Part shown: one piece after another, positions 1-5,809 of the stretch | How the letters are laid out: the number at the start of each line of letters is the position of its first letter | Numbering within the stretch: position 1 is the first letter of the stretch | NCBI GenBank assembly: GCA_030596265.1 | Contig: JAUVKM010000155.1 | Coordinates: 1-5,809 of the forward strand | Length of the DNA stretch: 5,809 nt | DNA from: Candidatus Cloacimonadota bacterium | Lineage (GTDB): Bacteria; Cloacimonadota; Cloacimonadia; Cloacimonadales; TCS61 | Direction of reading: 5' to 3' | Made by a program: the position numbers and the translations under genes | Notes under the pieces: generated by a model | Seen by the model: the letters and a program-made list of their open reading frames with translations, nothing else | Databases searched by the model: none | Told to the model about the DNA's origin: nothing

Positions 1-678
1 TTTGAGAATATCAGTGATATTTGCTTTTACTTCTGTCCAGTTAGTTGGACTTGCTGTGAACATAAGAAAATTCTTATAAAGTTTATTAGATGCTAATAAA
101 ACACGCTCAGTATTATCGATTGTAGCATTCTCTTCTATAAGACGTGGATCGTGCCATACAAGATTAGGAATATCTGGTTTATAGCCTGCATCTGCATGTC
201 CTATATTCGGGGAGAGAGTTTCCCAAACTCCTTTCATAGCATTCATTTCGTCAAAATTACCAATGAAATTTTGATGAGATATTGTGTCGGCAAGCATATG
301 TGTAGCAATGCCAAGAGAGTATAAATTTTCACTTTTAGTTGCATCATAAAAAATCTCTTGAGCATGAGTGCTGGAAGAGGTAGTATTAAGAAGATGCATC
401 TTTCCATCTTTCCTTCTAGTTTTGGGGCTTGTTGGATTTCCAGGCATAAAATGGAATAATAAATATATCCGCATTAATTGTTTTCTAGGTCGAGTGATAT
501 TCTTCGTTTGAGTAATGTAATTTTCGTATTCGGAACCATCAGGAAGCTTAATTTTATACTGGGTTGAATTATCATCTACATATTGTGATGAATAGGCAAT
601 AATTTCAGCTTCGATATTATCAAAACCAGCTTCTAATGCCAAATATTTTGTAAGGTAATAATGAAATTCAATATTCAT
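1..678 (-). CDS. DUF6765 family protein, C-terminus cut off by the window edge
   Basis: The first 226 codons of an uninterrupted frame are present; the frame reaches base 1 without a stop, so the C-terminus is missing. The start ATG (676-678) follows a GAGGGAGA ribosome-binding site at 683-690. The N-terminus (MNIEFHYYLTKYLA, then AGF, then SQYVDDN at 31-37) matches what I know of DUF6765, a bacterial family with no established function. His and Asp residues sit in short motifs: H6, D35/D36, H76, H127-x3-D131-x3-H135, H161/D163 and H176/D177. That spread, especially the HxxxDxxxH helix motif, recalls the trinuclear zinc sites of the phospholipase C/P1 nuclease fold. This resemblance is inference, not a demonstrated homology. 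No signal peptide or membrane helix is seen, so a cytoplasmic location is likely. The gene is separated from the upstream glyA by a terminator and is probably transcribed on its own. Family call fairly sure; activity unknown. Confidence 0.8.
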   Translation of the reverse strand, partial: MNIEFHYYLTKYLALEAGFDNIEAEIIAYSSQYVDDNSTQYKIKLPDGSEYENYITQTKNITRPRKQLMRIYLLFHFMPGNPTSPKTRRKDGKMHLLNTTSSSTHAQEIFYDATKSENLYSLGIATHMLADTISHQNFIGNFDEMNAMKGVWETLSPNIGHADAGYKPDIPNLVWHDPRLIEENATIDNTERVLLASNKLYKNFLMFTASPTNWTEVKANITDILK

Positions 679-682
679 GTTC

Positions 683-690
683 TCTCCCTC
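683..690 (-). promoter_or_regulatory. Ribosome-binding site of the DUF6765 gene
   Basis: On the minus strand GAGGGAGA lies 4 bases before the ATG at 676-678. It is nearly the same as the site before glyA (GAGGGAGAA), which supports both starts. Further upstream, the octamer tttatcaa occurs twice (plus-strand 691-698 and 707-714, 16 bases apart). Confidence 0.6.
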
Positions 691-763
691 TTTATCAAAT
701 AAATAATTTATCAATTATGGACACAATAATCCACAAAATGATGTTTATTTGGTAAAGTTATGG

Positions 764-769
764 TGTCAA
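764..769 (-). promoter_or_regulatory. Possible -35 element upstream of the DUF6765 gene
   Basis: The minus strand reads TTGACA here, a perfect sigma-70 -35 hexamer, in the otherwise AT-rich 279-base gap between glyA and the DUF6765 gene. No convincing -10 box follows: the best hexamer at 16 bases spacing is TAAACA at 742-747, matching three of six positions. The hexamer extends to TTGACACCA, which also occurs upstream of ptb. A promoter must lie somewhere in 679-900, because glyA ends at a terminator, but its exact place is uncertain. Confidence 0.3.
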
Positions 770-900
770 CTAATTATTATTATTTCATACACATATATAT
801 AATCAATTCTAATTCAAATAAAGTAGATGATTGCAAAACAATATAAGTTAAGAGATTTAATAATTGCTATGCGGATTTTGAAATACTGCAGTTCAAGATG

Positions 901-935
901 AAAATAAAAAAGCCCTAACCATTTCTAGAAAGGGC
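901..935 (-). terminator. Rho-independent terminator after glyA
   Basis: On the minus strand, 23 bases past the glyA stop, GCCCT (931-935) pairs with AGGGC (912-916) around a 14-base loop, followed directly by a T-rich tract (TTTTTTATTTT, 901-911). The stem is short but GC-rich in an AT-rich surrounding. It closes the ptb-rpiB-glyA operon and separates it from the DUF6765 gene. Confidence 0.75.
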
Positions 936-957
936 ATTATATATCTATTGCAATATA

Positions 958-2262
958 TTAGTCTTCTTTAAGCAGTTCTGGATATAATGGGAAATTATCG
1001 CAGAATTCACGAACTTCAATTTTGATTTGTGCTAATTTTTCTTCGTCATCATGATTATTAAATACTTGAGAAATATAATCTGCAATTTGTTCCATATCTT
1101 TTTCTTTCATTCCTCTTGTTGTTATAGCCGGAGTTCCAAGGCGAATACCTGAGGCTACAAAAGGAGGTCTGCTGTCAAAAGGAATTGTATTTTTATTAGC
1201 CGTAATACCAGCTTTATCAAGAGCACTTTCCATTTTCTTCCCACTTGGGTTTCCACTATCTTTATCACCCAAGTCTATCAGCATGAGATGTGTGTCCGTT
1301 CCACCAGATACTAAACGAAGTCCCTTCTCCTCTAATGCTTTTGCTAATGCTGTTGCATTCTTTATTACTTGTTCTTGATAGAGTTTAAAATTATCTTGGA
1401 GTGCTTCTTTGAATGCTGCAGCTTTTGCAGCAATAATATGTTCTAGTGGTCCACCCTGGATTCCCGGGAAAACCTGTTTATCTACTTCTTTTGCATATTC
1501 TTCTCTACAGAGTATCATGCCGCCTCGCGGTCCTCGTAAGGTTTTATGAGTTGTTGTTGTTACAATGTCTGCATAAGGGATAGGGTTCTGATGTAACCCG
1601 GCTGCGATAAGACCTGCAATATGAGCCATATCAACAAATAATGTTGCTCCTACTTCATTGGCAATTTCGCGGAATTTTTTAAAATCAATTTTACGTGGAT
1701 ATGCACTTGCTCCAGTAAGTATCATTTTAGGTTTATGTTCAATTGCAAGTTTTCTTATTTCTTCATAATCAAATTGTTCGGTGTCTTTATTCACACCATA
1801 AGGAATAATATTATATAATGCACCGGAAAAACTAAGTGGATGCCCGTGAGTGAGGTGCCCACCATGCGTGAGTTCTAAACTAAGAACTGTATCTCCAGGC
1901 TTAACCAACGCAAAATATGCAGCCATATTTGCTTGAGAACCAGAATGGGGTTGTACGTTTACATGATCTGCACCATAGATTTCTTTGGCTCTTTCAATTG
2001 CGAGTTTTTCAACTTCATCTACCCATTCACAACCACCATAATATCTCCCGTAAAGGCTATATTTTAACTTTCCGGTCTTTTTACTGTAGCGATAAGGATA
2101 ACCCTCTGCATACTTATTTGTAAGAACGGAACCAGCAGCTTCAAGTACTGCCCTGGAAACGAAATTTTCAGAAGCTATTAATTCCAGGTTTTCTGTTTGA
2201 CGCTTCAATTCTTTATACATTGCATCATAAAGTTCCGGATCATTTTTCTTTATAAATTTCAT
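958..2262 (-). CDS. glyA: Serine hydroxymethyltransferase with an extra active-site loop insertion
   Basis: This cytoplasmic PLP enzyme interconverts serine plus tetrahydrofolate with glycine plus 5,10-methylene-tetrahydrofolate, the main one-carbon entry. At 434 residues it is a little longer than the E. coli enzyme (417). Family marks in order: SEN (32-34), NKYAEGYP (49-56), RYYGGCE (73-79), GGHLTHG (134-140), DMAHIAG (211-217), [14 protein letters not shown] (235-248) with the PLP lysine K240, and SGIRLGTPA (371-379) with the carboxylate-binding R374. Active-site equivalents Y51, E53 and Y75 (E. coli Y55, E57, Y65) are kept. Where most SHMTs read GYPGKRYYGG, about 14 lysine- and tyrosine-rich residues are added (roughly 57-70). 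The ATG at 2260-2262 has a GAGGGAGAA site lying inside the last codons of rpiB, 3 bases after its stop, so translation is probably coupled. It is the last gene of the operon. Confidence 0.97.
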   Translation of the reverse strand: MKFIKKNDPELYDAMYKELKRQTENLELIASENFVSRAVLEAAGSVLTNKYAEGYPYRYSKKTGKLKYSLYGRYYGGCEWVDEVEKLAIERAKEIYGADHVNVQPHSGSQANMAAYFALVKPGDTVLSLELTHGGHLTHGHPLSFSGALYNIIPYGVNKDTEQFDYEEIRKLAIEHKPKMILTGASAYPRKIDFKKFREIANEVGATLFVDMAHIAGLIAAGLHQNPIPYADIVTTTTHKTLRGPRGGMILCREEYAKEVDKQVFPGIQGGPLEHIIAAKAAAFKEALQDNFKLYQEQVIKNATALAKALEEKGLRLVSGGTDTHLMLIDLGDKDSGNPSGKKMESALDKAGITANKNTIPFDSRPPFVASGIRLGTPAITTRGMKEKDMEQIADYISQVFNNHDDEEKLAQIKIEVREFCDNFPLYPELLKED

Positions 2263-2265
2263 CTA

Positions 2266-2703
2266 TTATTTCTCCCTCTCATAGTTTGATATTTTATCTA
2301 ATCTTTTTTGGTGTCTTCCGCCTTCAAACTCAGTATTGAACCAGACATCCAAAATCTCTTTTGCCAGATATTCTGATATGAATCTTCCTGACAATACTAG
2401 AATATTGGAATTATTGTGAAGTCTTGAAAGTTGTGCAAATTGCTTAGTTTGGCACAATGCAGCTCTTATTCCCGGAACTTTATTTGCTACGATACTCATG
2501 CCAAGCCCGCTTCCACAAATCAATATTCCTCTTTCGCAATCACCATTTGAAACAGCCTTTGCTGCTTTAAATCCTGTATCTGGATAATCCATTGAATTTG
2601 AATTTTCCGGACCATAATCAATAACTTCATATTCGGTCAAATATTCTTTTATTTTCACTTTAAGATCAAAACCGGCATGATCGGAGGCAATAGCGATCTT
2701 CAT
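2266..2703 (-). CDS. rpiB: Ribose-5-phosphate isomerase B
   Basis: This cytoplasmic enzyme interconverts ribose 5-phosphate and ribulose 5-phosphate in the non-oxidative pentose phosphate pathway. The 145-residue length is normal for the RpiB/LacA/LacB family. Marks seen: SDHAGF at 7-12, GILICGSGLGMSI at 59-71 with C63 equivalent to the catalytic Cys66 of E. coli RpiB, the NKVPGIRAALC stretch at 74-84, LHNNSNILVLSGR at 95-107 with H96 as the likely ring-opening/phosphate-contact histidine, and EGGRHQKR near the C-terminus (127-134). The cysteine supports a true RpiB or a related sugar-phosphate isomerase; allose-6-phosphate isomerase activity cannot be excluded. The ATG overlaps the ptb stop as ATGA (2700-2703), with GAGG at 2711-2714 inside ptb as the ribosome-binding site, so it is translationally coupled to ptb. 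Adjacency of rpiB and glyA is common in bacteria. Confidence 0.96.
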   Translation of the reverse strand: MKIAIASDHAGFDLKVKIKEYLTEYEVIDYGPENSNSMDYPDTGFKAAKAVSNGDCERGILICGSGLGMSIVANKVPGIRAALCQTKQFAQLSRLHNNSNILVLSGRFISEYLAKEILDVWFNTEFEGGRHQKRLDKISNYEREK

Positions 2704-3644
2704 AAAATATCCTCGATTTCAATATTATTTTGTAATTCTTTATCTGCCCTCAAACAGGCAAAAGCAAGAGAATAAAGTTTGTTTCGAACTGTGTCACTTC
2801 TCGATGAAAAAGTGGTTGGCACTTTAGTTCCAACAATGGCTGTAGCCATATCGGCATGGGCAAAATAAGTTAAAGATTTATAGAAAACATTTGCCACTTC
2901 CAAAAATGGAAAAACGAGGCAATCTGCATTTCCCTGCACACAACTGGTCACCCCTTTGTGTTGCAGGCTGTCAGGATCAATCGACAGATCAATGGAAAGC
3001 GGTCCATCGACATCTGCATTCTTGATCTGTTGCCTATCAGCCATTTTGGAAATGAAGGCAGCATCTACAGCAGAAGGGATTTTTGGATAAAGTTTTTCCG
3101 AAAATGATATGATTGAAACTTTTGGCCTTTTAATGCCAATCTTCCTGGCAGTTTCAATCACATAATTTGTCATTGCGATTTTTTGTTCTATATTCGGTCT
3201 GGGAATAAACGCCGCATCTGCAAAAATTAGCAGCTTATGATAATTGGGAATTTCTGCAATGGAAATAGATGTTAAAGTTGCATCCGGGTTCGTTAATCCA
3301 TTGTCTTTGTCAAGTATGCATTTCAGTAATTTATCTGTTGAGATCAAACCCTTCATCAACACATCACCTTTACCTTCATTTAAAAGTGAAATTGCCACTT
3401 TTCCGGATTTCAATTCGTCTGGCTCATTGATTATTGTGTAAATACTGGGATCAATATCATTTTCAGCGCAGATCTTGTTTATAATTTTTTCGTCACCTAT
3501 AAGAGTGAATTCTGCAAACTTAAGTTCTATAGCCCTTTTTGTAGCTAGAATTGTTATTTCATCTTGTCCATAAGCGACTATGACTTTTTTCTTGGATTTA
3601 GTTTTAACAAGCTCTATCAAATTTTCTAATTTTTTAATCGCCAT
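2700..3644 (-). CDS. ptb: Phosphate butyryl/acetyltransferase (phosphotransacylase)
   Basis: This enzyme exchanges the CoA of an acyl-CoA for phosphate, giving an acyl-phosphate that an acyl kinase can use to make ATP. At 314 residues it has the usual length of phosphate butyryltransferases and of the catalytic domain of Pta. Marks in order: EPDELKSGKVA (74-84), DVLMKGLISTDKLLK (94-108), AEIPNYHKLL (130-139), FADAAFIPRPNIEQKIAMTN (141-160), PSAVDAAFISKMADR (190-204), DVDGPLSIDLSID (211-223), GNADCLVFP (238-246), NVFYKS (252-257) and SSRSDTVRNKLYS (280-292). The PNYHKLL and EQKIAMTN wording resembles the phosphate butyryltransferase branch of Bacteroidales as I remember it. Butyryl- and acetyl-CoA specificity cannot be separated from sequence alone, and no butyrate or acetate kinase gene lies in the window. 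The ATG at 3642-3644 follows a strong GGAGGAG site. First gene of the ptb-rpiB-glyA operon. Confidence 0.88.
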   Translation of the reverse strand: MAIKKLENLIELVKTKSKKKVIVAYGQDEITILATKRAIELKFAEFTLIGDEKIINKICAENDIDPSIYTIINEPDELKSGKVAISLLNEGKGDVLMKGLISTDKLLKCILDKDNGLTNPDATLTSISIAEIPNYHKLLIFADAAFIPRPNIEQKIAMTNYVIETARKIGIKRPKVSIISFSEKLYPKIPSAVDAAFISKMADRQQIKNADVDGPLSIDLSIDPDSLQHKGVTSCVQGNADCLVFPFLEVANVFYKSLTYFAHADMATAIVGTKVPTTFSSRSDTVRNKLYSLAFACLRADKELQNNIEIEDIL

Positions 3645-3646
3645 TT

Positions 3647-3653
3647 CTCCTCC
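3647..3653 (-). promoter_or_regulatory. Ribosome-binding site of ptb
   Basis: The minus strand reads GGAGGAG just before AA and the ATG at 3642-3644. This is the best plain Shine-Dalgarno match in the window and fixes the ptb start. Its strength argues against an ordinary Bacteroidota host, where such sites are usually weak. Confidence 0.75.
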
Positions 3654-3729
3654 GGATTTATTTTTTACTGAAAACAGAACTCAAGCTTTGGTGTCAAGAA
3701 ATTACAATTTTTGTGAATGTTACTTAATA

Positions 3730-3759
3730 ATTATGTTAATAAGAAATTAATTTTAACAA
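3730..3759 (-). promoter_or_regulatory. Candidate promoter of the ptb-rpiB-glyA operon
   Basis: On the minus strand TTGTTA (3754-3759, four of six matches to the -35 consensus) and CATAAT (3730-3735, five of six matches to the -10 consensus) are separated by 18 bases. The pair lies just after the terminator of the upstream carrier gene and would give a leader of about 80 bases. A second -35-like TTGACA at 3692-3697 lies closer to ptb but lacks a good -10 (TTTTCA at 17 bases spacing). Which is used cannot be told from sequence. Confidence 0.4.
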
Positions 3760-3762
3760 TAG

Positions 3763-3793
3763 AAAAAGAGGCTACGGACGTAGCCTCTTTTTT
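3763..3793 (-). terminator. Strong, symmetric rho-independent terminator after the MFS gene
   Basis: GAGGCTAC (3768-3775) pairs perfectly with GTAGCCTC (3780-3787) around a 4-base loop, flanked by five A on the left and six T on the right, so the structure has a U-tract in either direction. On the minus strand it stops transcription 14 bases past the carrier's stop codon and insulates the ptb operon. The symmetry means it would also terminate plus-strand transcripts, although no plus-strand gene is seen. Confidence 0.93.
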
Positions 3794-3806
3794 ACGAATG
3801 TTAGAA

Positions 3807-5045
3807 TTATGCTAATTTTTGTTTAGGTGGTTTTACACCGAGAATAATACCGGCAGCTACAATACATAACACACCGCAAATTATAAAGGCGAGAGAGAAA
3901 TTATTCATATCTCCCAGTTTTCCACCAAGGATAGGTCCGAAGATTCCACCAACTCCGTAAGCAAGAAATACCCATCCATAATTCTGTCCTATATGTTTAG
4001 CTCCAAATGTATCCGCTGTAATTGTGGGGAATAATGCAAAGTTTCCACCAAAATTGAATCCTATCAAAGCAGCGCCCAAATAAAGAAGACCAGGAGTTCC
4101 AGCGATCCATTGGAACAAAATAACAAAAATCCCTTGAGTGAACATCATTATAGCAATAGAAAGTTTTCTACCGAGTTTATCACTCATTGCGCCCCAGGCA
4201 ATTCTTCCCAAACCATTTGCGAGTGAGAAAAATACAGCCATTGCCGTTCCGGCGATACCGGAAGCTGCAAGTTCACTATAACCTGCTGCCTGTAAAGCCT
4301 GCATTGGAAATAATTTCATCAATCCTATGCTCATCAGTCCAGCACTAGCACCAAATATAAAGGTCATTAAAATCATATAATATTGAGGAGTTTTGAGCAT
4401 TTCTCCACTTTTCATTTCATTTCCGGAAACACCTGTTTTTTTCTCTACTTCTGCAGGATTCCATCCTTTTGGTTTCCATCCTTCGGGTGGGAATTTCATT
4501 GTTAAACTACCTATAAAAACTGCAATAAAAAATATGATTCCATAAATAGTGAAAGTTGTGCTTAATCCAAGATTCTCGATCAAGCCTCCCCATGTTCCAG
4601 CCAGTTTAACCCAAAGAGTTGCGCCAAAACCAAAACCGGCAACAGCCAAACCTGTGATGAGTCCCTTTTTGTCTGGAAACCAGCGCATTCCAACTGCGAT
4701 TGGAACAACATAAGCAAGTCCAATTCCTGAACCACCAATTATTCCTACAAAGAAAAATATTGCCCAGAAGTTAGTTCCGCCAAAAAGTCCGGCTAATAAA
4801 TAACCAAGACCCAGAACAATACCACCGGACATTGCGAGTTTTTTAGGACCGAGTTTTGGCATAAGTCTTCCAGCAATAACCATCACAATTGCAAATAGTG
4901 CAAGACCTGCAGCAAATACAGCTTGTGTTTGCGTTTTTGTCCAATCGGCATCAACTAAAGGTTTAGTAAAAACAGACCAAGCATAGATTGCACCAAGACA
5001 AATTTGGATTATGATTGCTCCAAATACTAGAAAATTTCTATTCAT
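3807..5045 (-). CDS. OFA-family MFS transporter (monocarboxylate-type carrier)
   Basis: A 412-residue inner-membrane carrier of the major facilitator superfamily, oxalate/formate antiporter family, with about 12 hydrophobic helices and a central cytoplasmic loop near 184-218. Family marks: CLGAIYAWSVF (16-26), RWFPDKKGLITG (121-132) followed by a glycine-rich AGFGFG, PPEGWKPKGW (186-195), SGEMLKTPQYY (213-223), GRIAWGAMSDKLGR (280-293), ALFPTITADTFG (337-348) and QNYGW (354-358). Aligned by eye with OxlT of Oxalobacter, the substrate-binding arginine is kept (R281, OxlT R272), but the second charged residue, K355 in OxlT, is Y363. This argues against oxalate and for a monocarboxylate such as acetate, lactate, pyruvate or formate; the substrate is unproven. 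The neighbouring acs supports a carboxylate role. The N-terminus MNRNFLVFGA fits homologues, so this start is preferred although its ribosome-binding site is over 20 bases away. Confidence 0.9.
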   Translation of the reverse strand: MNRNFLVFGAIIIQICLGAIYAWSVFTKPLVDADWTKTQTQAVFAAGLALFAIVMVIAGRLMPKLGPKKLAMSGGIVLGLGYLLAGLFGGTNFWAIFFFVGIIGGSGIGLAYVVPIAVGMRWFPDKKGLITGLAVAGFGFGATLWVKLAGTWGGLIENLGLSTTFTIYGIIFFIAVFIGSLTMKFPPEGWKPKGWNPAEVEKKTGVSGNEMKSGEMLKTPQYYMILMTFIFGASAGLMSIGLMKLFPMQALQAAGYSELAASGIAGTAMAVFFSLANGLGRIAWGAMSDKLGRKLSIAIMMFTQGIFVILFQWIAGTPGLLYLGAALIGFNFGGNFALFPTITADTFGAKHIGQNYGWVFLAYGVGGIFGPILGGKLGDMNNFSLAFIICGVLCIVAAGIILGVKPPKQKLA

Positions 5046-5074
5046 TACTTTTTTTTAAGACATCACCTCTCCTT
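5043..5074 (-). promoter_or_regulatory. Shine-Dalgarno and two-codon leader ORF before the MFS gene
   Basis: The minus strand has a strong AAGGAGAGG (5066-5074) ideally spaced for an ATG at 5061-5063. That ATG reads Met-Ser-stop (ATG TCT TAA). After the stop, AAAAAAGTA leads to the ATG of the carrier (5043-5045), in the same frame. The carrier's start is 20 bases past the end of the ribosome-binding site, too far for normal initiation. Termination at the TAA followed by re-initiation 9 bases downstream is a plausible route. The layout is seen directly; the mechanism is inferred. Confidence 0.5.
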
Positions 5075-5078
5075 CTTT

Positions 5079-5110
5079 AAAAAGCCGGAACTAAAAATAC
5101 AGTTCCGGCT
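5079..5110 (-). terminator. Terminator-like hairpin between acs and the MFS gene
   Basis: A perfect 10-base-pair stem, AGCCGGAACT (5101-5110 complement) with AGTTCCGGCT (5083-5092 complement), surrounds an 8-base loop and is followed on the minus strand by TTTT (5079-5082). It lies 18 bases past the acs stop. The U-tract is short and ends only four bases before the ribosome-binding site of the carrier, leaving no room for a separate promoter. It may be a partial terminator lowering carrier expression, or a 3' stabiliser of acs mRNA. Confidence 0.8.
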
Positions 5111-5128
5111 ATATTTCTTTATTTACAA

Positions 5129-5809
5129 CTATTTAATTAATTTGCGATTTTCTATAAGACTTTCAACAACGCTTGGATCAGCCAGGGTTGAAATATCTCC
5201 AAGATTATCAGCATTTCTTTCTGCAATTTTTCTCAAGATCCTACGCATAATTTTTCCAGAACGTGTCTTTGGAAGAGACGGTGCCCACTGAATAGCTTCC
5301 GGTGCGGCGATCGGTCCAATTTCCTTACGAACATGCATGATAAGTTCTTTCTTGAGTTCATCAGTCTCTTCAATGCCTGCAACAAGAGTAACATAAGCAT
5401 AAAGACCCTGTCCTTTGATCTCATGTGGAATTGGAGTTACAGCAGCTTCAGCAACGTCTTTATGGCTTACAAGAGCGCTTTCAACTTCTGCTGTTCCGAT
5501 TCTATGACCGGACACGTTAACAACGTCATCGATTCTTCCCATTAACCAGTAATCACCATCATTATCGATACGGCATCCGTCACCGGCAAAATAAATATCA
5601 TCGTACATTGTGAAATATACATCGATGAATCTATCGTGGTCGCCCCACATTGTTCTCATCATTCCGGGCCATGGTTTCTTAATGCAAAGTTTTCCACCTT
5701 CGTTACGGTCGCATTCTGATCTGTCATCACGTAAGATAACAGGTTCTACACCGAAGAAAGGTCTGCCTGCACTACCAGGTTTCAATACATGAGCACCTGG
5801 AAGAGGTGA
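5129..5809 (-). CDS. acs: Acetyl-CoA synthetase (AMP-forming), C-terminal part
   Basis: The last 226 residues and stop codon are present; the frame runs open through base 5809, so the N-terminal two thirds lie outside the window. The enzyme activates acetate with ATP and CoA to acetyl-CoA, AMP and pyrophosphate in the cytoplasm. Residues counted from the visible end: [20 protein letters not shown] at 1-20, [15 protein letters not shown] at 47-61, YFAGDG at 73-78 (D77 for ribose binding), [20 protein letters not shown] at 91-110 with the adenylation-domain hinge aspartate D94, and [12 protein letters not shown] at 179-190 with the catalytic lysine K186. In Salmonella Acs the matching lysine is switched off by acetylation, and the preserved surroundings make such control possible here. 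A propionyl-CoA synthetase is less likely given the close match to Acs. The downstream carrier gene probably shares its transcript. Confidence 0.95.
   Translation of the reverse strand, partial: SPLPGAHVLKPGSAGRPFFGVEPVILRDDRSECDRNEGGKLCIKKPWPGMMRTMWGDHDRFIDVYFTMYDDIYFAGDGCRIDNDGDYWLMGRIDDVVNVSGHRIGTAEVESALVSHKDVAEAAVTPIPHEIKGQGLYAYVTLVAGIEETDELKKELIMHVRKEIGPIAAPEAIQWAPSLPKTRSGKIMRRILRKIAERNADNLGDISTLADPSVVESLIENRKLIK

Noticed and set aside
770..900. Small RNA or small gene in the glyA-DUF6765 gap
   Set aside because: The stretch is AT-rich with no stable hairpin, no ribosome-binding site and no meaningful open frame; I see nothing supportable.
2053..2094. GlyA insertion as an intein, frameshift scar or repeat
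   Set aside because: It is only about 14 codons, in frame, with no repeat structure and with matching codon use; an ordinary protein insertion explains it.
1917..2123. Plus-strand open frame of 68 codons inside glyA
   Set aside because: Lies fully antisense to a clearly conserved enzyme, has no recognisable protein character and no convincing ribosome-binding site.
3244..3441. Plus-strand open frame of 65 codons inside ptb
   Set aside because: Antisense shadow of a conserved coding region with no family resemblance.
3680..3700. Sigma-54-type promoter before ptb (TTGACACC...CTTGA)
   Set aside because: The -24 GG is missing and the spacing to any TTGC-like -12 element is wrong.
5783..5785. 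TTG as a possible start codon of a short acs-like protein
   Set aside because: The frame continues upstream without a stop to the window edge and the added residues (SPLPGAHV) match Acs, so the gene is simply cut by the window.
5233..5792. Several short frames on both strands inside acs
   Set aside because: They overlap the well-conserved acs frame and resemble no protein; treated as shadows.
1..5809. Mobile element, CRISPR array, toxin-antitoxin or defence system
   Set aside because: No transposase, integrase, spaced repeat array or defence-type domain is present; the window is mostly metabolic genes plus one uncharacterised protein.

Overview
This AT-rich window carries six protein-coding genes, all on the minus strand, so transcription runs right to left. 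The organism is a bacterium, probably an uncultured anaerobe. The phosphate acyltransferase resembles the branch I associate with Bacteroidales and related FCB-group bacteria. Clear Shine-Dalgarno sequences precede the genes, which is unlike typical Bacteroidota. A deep-branching FCB lineage such as Cloacimonadota is one possibility, but that assignment is inference with low confidence.

Layout in order of transcription. (1) The 3' part of acs (acetyl-CoA synthetase) enters at the right edge and ends at 5129, followed by a strong terminator-like hairpin. (2) A 12-helix MFS carrier of the oxalate/formate antiporter (OFA) family follows (3807-5045) and ends at a bidirectional terminator (3763-3793). 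Its strong ribosome-binding site sits next to a two-codon ORF (Met-Ser-stop) rather than next to the carrier's own start. (3) A tight three-gene operon, ptb-rpiB-glyA (3644 to 958), encodes phosphate butyryl/acetyltransferase, ribose-5-phosphate isomerase B and serine hydroxymethyltransferase. The junctions are a 4-base overlap and a 3-base gap, and a terminator closes the operon at 901-935. (4) A DUF6765-family gene of unknown function begins at 678 and runs off the left edge.

Functionally, acs and the carrier fit uptake and activation of a monocarboxylate such as acetate. The operon joins acyl-CoA/acyl-phosphate exchange with pentose-phosphate and serine/glycine/one-carbon metabolism. No mobile element, RNA gene, CRISPR array or defence system is visible. 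The most unusual points are a roughly 14-residue insertion in the active-site loop of the serine hydroxymethyltransferase, the leader arrangement in front of the carrier, and the metal-site-like His/Asp pattern of the DUF6765 protein.
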